A model generated the notes under the pieces. The model was not told the DNA's origin and did no database searches. It was given only the letters and a program-made list of their open reading frames with translations. From assembly GCA_963849115.1 (NCBI GenBank), contig CAWKGK010000007.1, positions 1 through 64,000 on the forward strand: a DNA stretch of 64,000 nucleotides, in the 5' to 3' direction. This DNA comes from JACDAL01 sp963849115. Lineage in GTDB: Bacteria; Actinomycetota; CADDZG01; WHSQ01. Within the stretch, counting starts at the first letter, position 1, and each line of letters begins with the position of its first letter. Below are positions 40,523 to 49,428 of the stretch, piece after piece. The position numbers and the translations under genes were made by a program.

Positions 40523-41728
40523 GTGACGATCGGCGAGGCAAGCCTGCCCGAGAGGGCCTATGACGTGGCGATCATCGGCGGAGGAAACCTCGGCCTGTGG
40601 ACCGCGCACCGTCTAGCGGCTCGGAGCTTCGGGACCATCGCGGTACTGGAACGAGGCTGGGCCGGGGCCGGCGCCACCACTCGCTCGGCGGGCGTGGTGC
40701 GACAACAGGGCGGTTCCTACGTGGCGGCAGTGCTGGGAAGGTTGAGCCGGACGCTCTACCTGGAGCTCGGAGACAGGCTGGGAATCGACTCCGGCTTCCG
40801 GGAGCTCGGCTACTACATCATGGCGCAATCAGAGGCCGACAAGGATGTCTTTCTGGAGCTCATCAAGGTGCGAGCCGAAGCCGGCGTGGACAGCGTCTGG
40901 GTCGAACCCGAGGAGGGCAAGCTCCGATTCCATGATCTCGACTGGGACCTGTTCACGGGCGCGACCTACTGTGCGAAAGACGGTTTCGTACACCCCCCGA
41001 TAGCGGCACGCAACATCACCTACGCGGCCCTCGATGATCCCAGTGTCGACCTTTACGAGATGTGCGAGGTGCGCTCGATTGAGCTCTCAGGAAGTCTCTA
41101 CTCGTTGCAGACCGCGCGCGGCACGATCAAAGCGGAGCGGGTGGTGAACGCAGGAGGGCCGCGCGGCACGCGGGAAGTTGGAACCATGGTCGGCATCGAT
41201 GTACCGGTGAGGGCGGTCAGGCACCAGGTCGTAACCTTCCCCTTCCTTCCCGAAGGAGTCACACATCCCCTGCCGCTGATGTTCAACCTCGGTAAGGGCT
41301 ACTACGTGCGGCCGGAGGAACAAGGTGCGTTGCTGGGGATGAGCAATCCCGCCGATGAATCCGATCTCTCGGATCGCTACCAGCTCGAGTACGACTTCGG
41401 CTATCACAACAAGCTGCGCCTCGAGTGGGAGGCCGAGTTCCCCGCGTTGCGGAAACTGCCCATCTCGCGGTCGTGGGCGGCCTCAATCGACTACACGCCC
41501 GACCATCTTCCGATAATCGACCACGCCCGAGAGGGCTTCTACGTCGTCGCCGCCGGAGGCCACGGCATGATGTGGGGGCCGGCTCTGGGCGAAAAGACGG
41601 CCGAGCTGATCGCAGAGGGCAAGGTCTCGGAACTGCCTTCCGGCGACATCGAACTGGCTCGCTTTGCCGAGGGCAGGTCCGGCACCGCAGCCGACTCCAT
41701 CGCTCTGCCGTTTCCCAAGGGCAACTAA
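40523..41728 (+). CDS. FAD-dependent oxidoreductase, sarcosine oxidase beta-like (DAO family)
   Basis: A 401-residue flavoenzyme with the dinucleotide motif VAIIGGGNLGLWTAHRL, a GAGATTRSAGVVRQQGG loop, GGPRGTREVGTMVGIDVPV and the C-terminal FAD-binding VVAAGGHGMMWGPALGEKTAELI. It resembles glycine/sarcosine oxidase beta subunits. GAGAGGAG precedes the GTG at 40523; the ATG at 40475 is an alternative. It lies convergent with a dimethylglycine dehydrogenase-like operon, which suggests a shared N-methyl amine pathway. Confidence 0.87.
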   Translation: MTIGEASLPERAYDVAIIGGGNLGLWTAHRLAARSFGTIAVLERGWAGAGATTRSAGVVRQQGGSYVAAVLGRLSRTLYLELGDRLGIDSGFRELGYYIMAQSEADKDVFLELIKVRAEAGVDSVWVEPEEGKLRFHDLDWDLFTGATYCAKDGFVHPPIAARNITYAALDDPSVDLYEMCEVRSIELSGSLYSLQTARGTIKAERVVNAGGPRGTREVGTMVGIDVPVRAVRHQVVTFPFLPEGVTHPLPLMFNLGKGYYVRPEEQGALLGMSNPADESDLSDRYQLEYDFGYHNKLRLEWEAEFPALRKLPISRSWAASIDYTPDHLPIIDHAREGFYVVAAGGHGMMWGPALGEKTAELIAEGKVSELPSGDIELARFAEGRSGTAADSIALPFPKGN

Positions 41729-41761
41729 ACGCAGACCGCCCTCGCGCTCGTGGAGGCAATA

Positions 41762-41821
41762 GCGCACCGTGTGCCTTTGCACACGAAAAACCGTGGGTAG
41801 ACGCACACCGTGTGCGTTTGC
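41762..41821. repeat. Short direct repeats with a near palindrome
   Basis: ACCGTGTGC-tTTGC-like units occur at 41766-41780 and 41807-41821. The second contains CGCACAC-C-GTGTGCG (41802-41816), a 7-bp inverted repeat. They lie between two convergent genes. They may form a terminator or be part of a dispersed repeat. Confidence 0.4.
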
Positions 41822-41852
41822 CCCAATTTATTTGATGAGACCGCGGCCCCAT

Positions 41853-44279
41853 TCAAGACTTGATCCGGAGACCCTTGGGATCGTAGAGGGGCTCGGAGAC
41901 AATCTCTGCCCCCACCCAGTCGCCGAACATGGACACCTCGACTCTGCCGCCCGGCTCGGCCCGATCGAAGGGAACATAGGCGTAGGCGATCGAGCGCTCG
42001 ACCGTGTAGCCGTACCCCCCGGAGGTGATGCGGCCGGCCATGGCCCCGTCTATGCGCACCGGCTCCGAGCCCGTCGCCGCACTCAACGGGTCATCGAGCA
42101 CAAGGCACACCAGCTTGCGAGTCGCTCGCGCATGGCGTGCCGCCGCCAGCGCGTCCTTGCCGATGAAGTGCTCCTTGTCGAGCTTGACCGCAAAGCCCAG
42201 GCCCGCTTCCCACGGGTTGTCGTCGGGAGTGATGTCGCTTCCCCATGCGCGATACCCTTTCTCCAGCCTCAGCGACTCGATGGCGCGATAGCCGGCGGGG
42301 ACCATTCCGTGCGCTCGGCCGGCGTCCCAGAGACAATCCCACAACGCCCCGCCGAACTCGGTGGGACAGTACAGCTCCCACCCGAGCTCGCCCACATACG
42401 TCACCCGCAGCGCCAAGCACGGCACCCACCCGATCTCAATCTCCCGCGCCCGAAGGAAGGGGAAGCCCTCGTTCGAGAGATCGTTGTCGCACAGTGTTTG
42501 CAGGATGGTGCGCGCCTGAGGCCCCCACAGCCCCAGGCAGGCGTAGCGCGAGGTGACGTCTTCGAGCTTTACCGACGAGTCTTCAGGCGCGTGCTTGCGA
42601 ATCCACGCGAGGTCATGGCCACCGAACGCGGTTCCGGTAACTATGCGAAAGAGCTGGGGGCCGAGCTTTGTGACGGTGAAGTCGCTTTCGATCCCACCAC
42701 GCTGGTTCAGCATCTGCGTGTAGGTGACAGAGCCCACCGAACGATCCACCCGGTTGGCGCACAGTCGCTCCAAGAGGCTCGCAGCCCCTGCCCCCGACGC
42801 TTCGATCTTGGCAAAGGACGACTGATCGAACAGCGCCGCCGACTCCCGGCAGGCGCGATGCTCCGCCCCGATGGCGGGAGACCAGAAGCGCCCCGCCCAC
42901 CCCTGCGGCCTGAGCGACTCGTCGCCGGCGAACTCGTTACTGGAGAACCAGTTCGCTCGCTCCCAGCCCGCCTTCTCTCCGAACGACGCGCCGAGCTGTG
43001 TCAGGCGTTCGTAGCAGGAGGACATCCTCAGGGGCCGGGCAGACTTCCTCTCTTCGTTCGGATAGATGATCTCGTAATAGCGGGAGTAGGCTTCGAGCAC
43101 GCGCTCACGCACATAGCGGGGACTCTTGTGCTGGGAAGAGAAGCGGCTAAGGCTCATCGATGAGACATCCCACTCCGGTTGGCCGTCGACGATCCACTCG
43201 GCAACGGTCTTTCCGGCGCCGCCGGCGCCCGCAAGCCCGTGCACGCAGAAGCCGGTTGCCACCCAGAAACCGCGCACCTCGCTCTCGCCCAGAATGAACT
43301 CGCCGTCCGGCGTGAACGACTCGAGCCCGTTCACCCAGCGCCCGATCCGCATCTCTGCTAGGGCGGGCACGAGCGCGCGTGCACCCTCCAGAGACTCGTC
43401 GAAACGCTCGGGAGCATGGTCGAGAAGATGGCGCGGCTGCTGGGGGGTTTCATCTGCGAGCTCGGGAGCGCGCGCGTAGCCGCCGATGAGGAGGCCGCCT
43501 TCCTTTTCCCGAAAGTAGACGATGCGGTCCGGGTCTCGAACCGTCGGCAGGGTTTGCGGAACGGAACCGAACGGTTCCGTCACGAGGTACTGGTGCTGGA
43601 TCGGCACGCTGGGAACATTCACTCCGGCCATGCGGGCCAGCACGCTAGCTTGCACTCCGGCGGCATCGACCACGACTTCGGTCGCAACTCGGCCGCGATC
43701 GGTGTCGATCGCGACGACGTGCCCACGCTGGACCTCTACTCCGGTAACCGCCGTGTGAGTTGCGATCTCGACGCCAAGATTGCGAGCGCCGTCTGCGAGG
43801 GCGCTAACCAACCTCTCGGGATCGAGATAGCCATCGGTCGGAAGCCATGCGGCCATCCGAAAGCGTGTTGCGTCGAGCAGCGGGCATAACTCCACAGCCT
43901 CTTGGGGCGAGAGAAGCTCGAGCTCCAACCCGAAGGTTTGAGCCCAGCCCGCCTGTCTCCTGAGCTCCTGCTCGCGCTCCGCAGAGGCCGCCAGTCGCAA
44001 ACCCCCGACGGGACGCCAGCCCGGGTCCAAGCCTGTGGCGTTGGCAAGCTCTGCGTAGAGCCCGGCCGAGTACATCATCATGCGGGTGTGGCTGATCGTC
44101 GAGCGCAACTGGCCGACGAAGCCGGCCGAATGCCACGAGGTTCCGTCGGCGAGGTCGTGTCGTTCGATGAGAAGCACGTCCGACCAACCGAGACGCGCGA
44201 GATGGTAGGCGACGCTGCAGCCCGCCACGCCGCCGCCGATCACGACCGCGCGCGCCTGCCCCGGCAACCGAGGCGTCAA
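41853..44279 (-). CDS. FAD-dependent dehydrogenase fused to GcvT domain (dimethylglycine/sarcosine dehydrogenase type)
   Basis: An 808-residue fusion. The N-terminal DAO/FAD domain (ARAVVIGGGVAGCSVAYHLARLGW; DGTSWHSAGFVGQL) covers roughly residues 1-370. A GcvT-like folate-binding domain follows to the end (ALFDQSSFAKIEASG, GLWGPQARTILQ, GELGWELYCP, KGYRAWGSDITPDDNPWEAGLGFAVKL). Such enzymes demethylate dimethylglycine or sarcosine and pass the one-carbon unit to tetrahydrofolate. The TTG start overlaps the upstream stop (TTGA). The start is not certain, but the frame is open only from there in family terms. Confidence 0.9.
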   Translation of the reverse strand: MTPRLPGQARAVVIGGGVAGCSVAYHLARLGWSDVLLIERHDLADGTSWHSAGFVGQLRSTISHTRMMMYSAGLYAELANATGLDPGWRPVGGLRLAASAEREQELRRQAGWAQTFGLELELLSPQEAVELCPLLDATRFRMAAWLPTDGYLDPERLVSALADGARNLGVEIATHTAVTGVEVQRGHVVAIDTDRGRVATEVVVDAAGVQASVLARMAGVNVPSVPIQHQYLVTEPFGSVPQTLPTVRDPDRIVYFREKEGGLLIGGYARAPELADETPQQPRHLLDHAPERFDESLEGARALVPALAEMRIGRWVNGLESFTPDGEFILGESEVRGFWVATGFCVHGLAGAGGAGKTVAEWIVDGQPEWDVSSMSLSRFSSQHKSPRYVRERVLEAYSRYYEIIYPNEERKSARPLRMSSCYERLTQLGASFGEKAGWERANWFSSNEFAGDESLRPQGWAGRFWSPAIGAEHRACRESAALFDQSSFAKIEASGAGAASLLERLCANRVDRSVGSVTYTQMLNQRGGIESDFTVTKLGPQLFRIVTGTAFGGHDLAWIRKHAPEDSSVKLEDVTSRYACLGLWGPQARTILQTLCDNDLSNEGFPFLRAREIEIGWVPCLALRVTYVGELGWELYCPTEFGGALWDCLWDAGRAHGMVPAGYRAIESLRLEKGYRAWGSDITPDDNPWEAGLGFAVKLDKEHFIGKDALAAARHARATRKLVCLVLDDPLSAATGSEPVRIDGAMAGRITSGGYGYTVERSIAYAYVPFDRAEPGGRVEVSMFGDWVGAEIVSEPLYDPKGLRIKS

Positions 44280-45157
44280 GAAGCTCTCTCGAGCGCCCGC
44301 CGAAAGGAAGCACTCGCGGCGGTTTCCTCCAAGCGCTCGAAATGCTCGTCCGCGTAAGCCTCGAAGTCGAAGTCGAGCTCTGAGATGCTCTGTTGCACCA
44401 CCCCCCACATCGCCTCGCGGAAGTCGGACATGAAACGCATCAGCTCGAGTGCAGCTCGATCTTGTGCGCTCGGCGTTCCGAGATAGCTCTCGAGCAGGGC
44501 CTCGCCGTGTTCGGACTCGAACTCGTGATTCACGGAGAAATTGGCGAGATCGAAGAAAGGATCGCCCATGCCCGCATACTCCCAATCGACGATTCGAATC
44601 GCCGTTCCGTCGTCGATGAAGTTGGCGTTCAAGAGATCGTTGTGACACGGCCGCAGCGGCTGGGGGCCGCGTGCACGCATGATCTCATCAGCCTGTGCCT
44701 TTGCGCCCTCATAGGCTCGCGGCGGTCTCACTCCCCGTTCCTCGGCAATGCGCCGGTAGCTCTCTACGACCTCGAAGGAGTCGAATCTACCGGGGATCGA
44801 AGGCCCGTCGTGAAGCTTGCGCAGCGTCGTTGCCACCTGCTCGACGCGCCCTGGTGTCCTCATATCCTCGATGGCGATCGGGCGGCCTTCGATGAAACGA
44901 GTGACAAGGCACTCCTCGGGCTGCAGGAACCCCTCGACGTGGGGGCCGACTCCCACCGACGCGGCCACCAGGGAGGCCGCGTGCTCGGAGCGGCGGTCGA
45001 TGCCGAGAAGGTTCGTGTCCTTTCCGGTCACGCGCAACACGAAGACGCCGTCGGGGACCTCGACGCGCCAGTTGCGATTGGTGATCCCGCCGTCAAGCGG
45101 CTCAAGCGTGATCGGGCGCCCCGGCCACAGCCGTTGCGCCAACTCGTCAGGCCGCAC
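44276..45157 (-). CDS. Choline/ethanolamine kinase-like phosphotransferase
   Basis: A 293-residue aminoglycoside/choline kinase-fold protein: LDGGITNRNWRVEVPDGVFVLRV, the catalytic loop CHNDLLNANFID and metal motif IRIVDWEYAGMGDPFFDLANFSVN. The CHNDLLxAN pattern favours choline/ethanolamine kinases over antibiotic kinases. The GTG at 45157 lies 5 bp after the permease stop, and a long upstream extension is a frame shadow of the permease. It may phosphorylate a methylated amine taken up by that permease, but the substrate is inferred. Confidence 0.85.
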   Translation of the reverse strand: MRPDELAQRLWPGRPITLEPLDGGITNRNWRVEVPDGVFVLRVTGKDTNLLGIDRRSEHAASLVAASVGVGPHVEGFLQPEECLVTRFIEGRPIAIEDMRTPGRVEQVATTLRKLHDGPSIPGRFDSFEVVESYRRIAEERGVRPPRAYEGAKAQADEIMRARGPQPLRPCHNDLLNANFIDDGTAIRIVDWEYAGMGDPFFDLANFSVNHEFESEHGEALLESYLGTPSAQDRAALELMRFMSDFREAMWGVVQQSISELDFDFEAYADEHFERLEETAASASFRRALERAS

Positions 45158-45162
45158 GCCGG

Positions 45163-46758
45163 CTAGGTCGTAGCCGGCTTCGCGTCCGAGCCCCCGAAGC
45201 TCTCTTCCATGGCTGCGAGCTCCTCGTCGGTCCCGCCCTCGCGGATGGGGCCCTTGAACCACTTGTGGGCCGAGAGCACATACCAGCCGCCGAACAGGAC
45301 GAAAGCGCCTCCGACGGTGAGGGGGGCGTAATTGAAGACCTCCCAACTGAAGTCTGCGTTCCCGGGTATTCCTCCAGGGACTGTCGGTAACAAGAAGAGG
45401 ATCGAGATGAACACGATCCAAATGATCGCGACAGTGTCGATCCACTTGTAGTGATTGCCGAGGCTCCACGAGCCGTGCTCGAAGGAGTCGCCCGCCCTCA
45501 GGCGAAGGATGATGGGCAGCACGAAGGCGATATAGAGGCCGATCACGGCAATAGAGGTGCCCACGAGGTAGCCGACCGCCGCGTTGGCGAGGGTGGGAAC
45601 CATCAACGCCCACGACAGCACCACGATCGCAGCGACTGCGTAATGAGGGACGCGCCTTCCGGAGACCTTGCGCCATATCCGCGAGCCGGGTATGGCACCG
45701 TCGCGCGAGAACGCAAACATCATGCGCGATGCGGAGGTGACCGATGCGGTGCCACAGAAGAACTGCGCCACGACTGCGATCAAGAGCAGGATCTCGGCCC
45801 AGCCCTCACCCAACGACTCGGTCCAGATGTAAGTGACGGCGTTGGCGACGGCATCGAGCGTCCCCTGCACGTCCGGCACCGCGAAAGTCACCGCCACCAG
45901 GAGAATGAAGCCGAAGATCACCGACACCACCACCGACATGACGATGCCCCAAGCGGCCGCACGCGACGCCTTCCTCGTCTCCTCACTCATATGGGCGGAA
46001 GCATCGTAACCGGTGATTGTGTACTGAGACATGAGCAAGCCGATCCCGAACACGAACCAGAACGTCAGGCTCCCGAAGCCCGACCCCGAAAAGCCCGAGT
46101 TGTTGATCGTCTCCGTGAACACGAAGCTGGCCGACTGATGACGGTCGGGAACGACGATGAGCACGCCGACGATCACGAGCACTCCCACCATGTGCCACCA
46201 CGCCGAGAAGCTGTTGAGCAAGGAGAGCAGCTTCACATCAAGCAGGTTCAGCGCCAAGTGAAGCGCCATTATCGCCGTGAACACCCAGAAGATCGTGGTC
46301 GGAAAGACGCCGAAGACGCTCGGGAACAACAGGTTGAGCAGCGCAGTGGTGAAAATCGCAGCTCCGTAGTCGATCGCCGCGGTGACCGCGATCTGGCCGA
46401 CCAGATTGAACCAGCCTGTAAACCAGCCCCAGGCCGGGTTGCCGAGCCGCGAGGCCCAGTAGTAGAGGGCTCCCGCGGTGGGCATAGCCGAGGCGACCTC
46501 GGCTAGGGCCAGGGCCACGACGATGCAGAAACCCCCCACCAGCAGCCAGCCCCAGGTGACCGCCACCGGGCCGCCGTTGTTGAAAGCGATGAAGTAGGAG
46601 GTCAAGCAGCCGGCCAGGATCGAGATGATCGTGAAAGAGATGGCGAAGTTCGAGAACCCGCCCATCTCCCGGATGAGCACCTGCGCATAGCCGAGCTTGT
46701 GCAGCATCCCCTCGTCGTCGAGCTCACCGGACTGAGGTTTCGCCCCCGTAGTAGCCAT
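45163..46758 (-). CDS. APC-family amino acid/amine permease
   Basis: A 531-residue permease with twelve membrane helices: LGYAQVLIREMGGFSNFAISFTIISIL at the start, the Asn-rich first helix of the APC fold, GLLMSQYTITGYDASAHMSEETRKAS in the middle and a C-terminal tail rich in Glu. This resembles eukaryotic-type amino-acid/GABA and choline transporters of the UGA4/HNM1 type. The ATG at 46758 follows GGGGGGA. A -10-like TATACT sits about 35 bp upstream. It heads the operon of the kinase and dehydrogenase. Confidence 0.9.
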   Translation of the reverse strand: MATTGAKPQSGELDDEGMLHKLGYAQVLIREMGGFSNFAISFTIISILAGCLTSYFIAFNNGGPVAVTWGWLLVGGFCIVVALALAEVASAMPTAGALYYWASRLGNPAWGWFTGWFNLVGQIAVTAAIDYGAAIFTTALLNLLFPSVFGVFPTTIFWVFTAIMALHLALNLLDVKLLSLLNSFSAWWHMVGVLVIVGVLIVVPDRHQSASFVFTETINNSGFSGSGFGSLTFWFVFGIGLLMSQYTITGYDASAHMSEETRKASRAAAWGIVMSVVVSVIFGFILLVAVTFAVPDVQGTLDAVANAVTYIWTESLGEGWAEILLLIAVVAQFFCGTASVTSASRMMFAFSRDGAIPGSRIWRKVSGRRVPHYAVAAIVVLSWALMVPTLANAAVGYLVGTSIAVIGLYIAFVLPIILRLRAGDSFEHGSWSLGNHYKWIDTVAIIWIVFISILFLLPTVPGGIPGNADFSWEVFNYAPLTVGGAFVLFGGWYVLSAHKWFKGPIREGGTDEELAAMEESFGGSDAKPATT

Positions 46759-46932
46759 GTGTTCCCCCCTGTTCTCGCTCTGCTGTGCGCCCAGTATAGG
46801 GAAGTGAGTAGTGGGGCGGAAGACCCGGGGTCGCAAGCTTGGGAGCTCGGGCCCCCCGCGGCTCTCTGCGAAAGGTCGCTGGACTTGGGGCGGTTGGCTG
46901 GATAGGACACGGCGACCGGTAGGGTCGAGGCT

Positions 46933-47841
46933 ATGACCCAAGCCAAATCCACCCCTGGTTACCGAGGGCAGGGCGACCGAGGGCTGTTCGGCCCCGCCAG
47001 CGCCTCCTGGCAGGTTCATCGCGAAGCGGCGGTGATGCTCGGAGGGGCGCGGGCACTGCTGATGCACGCGGCCCACCCCCTGGTTGTCGCCGGCGCCCGC
47101 CAGACGGGGATGTACACCAGCGACCCGTGGATGAGGCTCGACCGCACGCTGCGCCTCAACTACCTCGTCACGTTCGGCACGACCGTGCAGGCCAACGCCA
47201 CCGCCCGGCACATCAATATCGTGCACGAGGGAATCAACGGCATCGACGAGGTAACGGGCCTGGCCTACGACGCCCTCGACCCTGAGTTGCTCCTATGGGT
47301 GCACGCTTGCCTTGTCGACACCGCGCTGGTCATGGAGCGGCTGGTCGTCGGCAAGCTCGACGACGCCGGCCGTGAGCGTTTCCATCAGGAGTCCATGGTG
47401 GGTGCGGAGATGCTGCGCCTGCCGCGCGACTCGATCCCTCAGACGGTTTCGGGTCTGAGGTCCTATATCGATGACGTCGCAGCTTCGGGGATGCTGCGTC
47501 GAACTGACGGCTCGGAGGCGGTGGGCCGGCTGATCATGGACCCGCCGCCCGAGACGCCGCAGCGGCCGTTGTGGCGGCTCATCTCCTTCTGGTCGTTCGG
47601 CTTGCTGCCCGAGAAGCTGCGGAGCGAGGTCTACGGCTACGGCTGGAACCCGGCTCAAGAGGCGGGCCTCAGAGCATCCTTGTCGGCGGTCAGGTACCTG
47701 CGGCTGATCGCCCCGCCGCACCTCCGCTTCCTGCCCCCGGCCGTCACTGCGCAACGCCGAATCGAGGGACGAGGGCCTGTCGTGGAGGAGGAATCGGAGT
47801 CGCTTTTGCCGGGCGGATTCCGGATGCCCGACGACGCCTGA
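46933..47841 (+). CDS. Oxygenase MpaB family (DUF2236) protein
   Basis: A 302-residue helical protein with GLFGPASASWQVHREAAVMLGGARALLMHAAHPLVV near the start, followed by the His-bearing RHINIVHEGINGID and the basic C-terminal region AVTAQRRIEG. This matches DUF2236/MpaB proteins, haem-binding enzymes such as the latex-clearing protein relatives. The His in helix positions would bind haem. Function in this organism unknown. It is followed 35 bp later by an LLM oxidoreductase on the same strand. Confidence 0.87.
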   Translation: MTQAKSTPGYRGQGDRGLFGPASASWQVHREAAVMLGGARALLMHAAHPLVVAGARQTGMYTSDPWMRLDRTLRLNYLVTFGTTVQANATARHINIVHEGINGIDEVTGLAYDALDPELLLWVHACLVDTALVMERLVVGKLDDAGRERFHQESMVGAEMLRLPRDSIPQTVSGLRSYIDDVAASGMLRRTDGSEAVGRLIMDPPPETPQRPLWRLISFWSFGLLPEKLRSEVYGYGWNPAQEAGLRASLSAVRYLRLIAPPHLRFLPPAVTAQRRIEGRGPVVEEESESLLPGGFRMPDDA

Positions 47842-47875
47842 GGGCCGGCGAGGGACTTTGTGGTAGGAGAGGGCC

Positions 47876-48823
47876 ATGCGCGTCTGCCTCATGATCGAGG
47901 GACAGGAAGGGGTCACTTGGGAGGACTGGGTGGCACTCGCCCAGACCTGCGAGCAAGCGGGGCTCGAGGCCCTGTTCCGCTCCGACCATTACCTCTCGAT
48001 GTTCAACGAGTCAACTCACGGCTCGCTCGACGCCTGGGCGACGCTGAGCGGGCTTGCCGCCGTCACCTCGACACTGCGTCTCGGAACGATGGTGTCGCCG
48101 GCCACTTTCCGTCATCCCTCGGCCCTCGCCAAGATGGTCGTAACAGCCGACCACATCTCCGGGGGCCGGGTCGAGCTCGGGATGGGGGCCGGGTGGTTCG
48201 AACGCGAGCACTCGGGCTACGGCTTCCCCTTTGCGAATACCTCGACCCGCATGAAGGTGCTGGCGGAGCAGCTCGAGATCGTCCATGGGCAGTGGACCTC
48301 GGACGATTTCAGCTTCTCCGGAGAGCACTACGAGATTGAATCGCTGAACGCCCTCCCCAAGCCGGTCCAAGAACCGCATCCAACCCTGGTCGTGGGCGGA
48401 GGAGGCAAGAAGGGCTCCGTCGATCTTGCGGCGCGGTGGGCGGATGAGTACAACACGGTGGGCCCCACTCCCGGGAGGTGCTCGGAGTTGCGGAGGGACC
48501 TCGACGACGCGTGCCGGCGGCACGGACGCGAACCGTCCGGCCTCCCGCTATCCGTGATGACGGCCTGCATCGTCGGAATCAGCCCGGACGAATTCAAGGA
48601 GCGCGTCCGGGGTGTGCTGCGAGCAACCAACAAGGACGAATCGCCCGAAGCCTTCGTTCGCGAGTCTCGATCGGAGCAGGTCCTGGGAACGGTCGATGAA
48701 GCAGTGGAAAAGCTGCGCGCCTACGAGGCCGCAGGCGTCGAACGCATCATGTTGCAGCACCTCCTTCATCGAGATCTCGACATGGTGAGACTGTTGGGCG
48801 CCGCCGCTGCAGCTGTGAAATGA
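47876..48823 (+). CDS. LLM-class F420-dependent oxidoreductase
   Basis: A 315-residue luciferase-like TIM-barrel enzyme: CEQAGLEALFRSDHYLSM, LGTMVSPATFRHPSALAKMVVTADHISGGRVELGMGAGWFEREH, and VVGGGGKKGSVDLAARWADEYNT. The SDHY and GAGW segments match F420-binding members of TIGR03560 type. It probably transfers hydride between F420H2 and an organic substrate. GGAGAGGG precedes the ATG. Confidence 0.92.
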   Translation: MRVCLMIEGQEGVTWEDWVALAQTCEQAGLEALFRSDHYLSMFNESTHGSLDAWATLSGLAAVTSTLRLGTMVSPATFRHPSALAKMVVTADHISGGRVELGMGAGWFEREHSGYGFPFANTSTRMKVLAEQLEIVHGQWTSDDFSFSGEHYEIESLNALPKPVQEPHPTLVVGGGGKKGSVDLAARWADEYNTVGPTPGRCSELRRDLDDACRRHGREPSGLPLSVMTACIVGISPDEFKERVRGVLRATNKDESPEAFVRESRSEQVLGTVDEAVEKLRAYEAAGVERIMLQHLLHRDLDMVRLLGAAAAAVK

Positions 48824-48851
48824 GACTGGCCATTAAGAGGAAGGGAGCTTC

Positions 48852-49412
48852 GTGAACGTTGTCGAGCTGCACCATCGAGCCGTCGACTCGTTTGGCAGCC
48901 GCGTCGCGGCCGTCACCGAGGAGCAGTGGGATCAAGAGACTGAGCTTCCAGGGTGGGATGTGAGGACGCTCGTCAACCACCTCGTTAACGAGAACAAATG
49001 GACTTCTCCGTTACTTACCGGCAGCCGTATCGAAGATGTCGGCGACCGCTTCGACGGCGACCTGTTGGGAGCCGACCCCCAAGCTGCGTGGGAGGAGTCG
49101 GCGGCGGAAGCGAAAGGGGCGGTGACGGAGGAGGCGGTTCTGAAAACGGTCCACCTCTCCTTTGGCGACGCGCCGGGACGCGAATACGTGATGCAGCTCT
49201 TCGCCGACCACCTCATCCACGCCTGGGACCTCGCTCGCGCCGTGCACGGCGACGAAAGCCTCGATCCTGAGTTGGTGTGGGCATGCGCGCAGTGGTTCCA
49301 AAGCGTGGAGGATGATTACCGCAAAGCGGGGGCGATCGGCGAAGCACCGTCAATTCCTCCGGACGCGGACGCCCAGACCACGCTATTGGCTCGCTTCGGG
49401 CGCACGGCTTGA
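48852..49412 (+). CDS. TIGR03086-like maleylpyruvate isomerase/DinB-fold metal-binding protein
   Basis: A 186-residue protein: LHHRAVDSFGSRVAAVTEEQW, GWDVRTLVNHLVNENKW and LFADHLIHAWDLARAVHGD, with the three His ligands of mycothiol-dependent enzymes. It is co-directional with the LLM gene 28 bp upstream. The GTG at 48852 has GGAAGGGAG upstream. In actinobacteria such proteins may use mycothiol; the substrate is unknown. Confidence 0.87.
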   Translation: MNVVELHHRAVDSFGSRVAAVTEEQWDQETELPGWDVRTLVNHLVNENKWTSPLLTGSRIEDVGDRFDGDLLGADPQAAWEESAAEAKGAVTEEAVLKTVHLSFGDAPGREYVMQLFADHLIHAWDLARAVHGDESLDPELVWACAQWFQSVEDDYRKAGAIGEAPSIPPDADAQTTLLARFGRTA

Positions 49413-49428
49413 GCGGGCCATTGATCTG

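Noticed and set aside
44280..44648. Upstream extension of the FAD/GcvT gene
   Set aside because: It overlaps the kinase gene in another frame and has no FAD-domain similarity. The dinucleotide motif starts right after the TTG at 44279.
45158..45676. Upstream extension of the choline-kinase-like gene to 466 residues
   Set aside because: It is a frame shadow of the permease and is full of Arg-Arg-His strings. The family N-terminus fits GTG at 45157.
46759..46932. A glycine or other riboswitch before the permease operon
   Set aside because: I searched for conserved cores in both orientations and found only a -10-like TATACT and G-rich runs.
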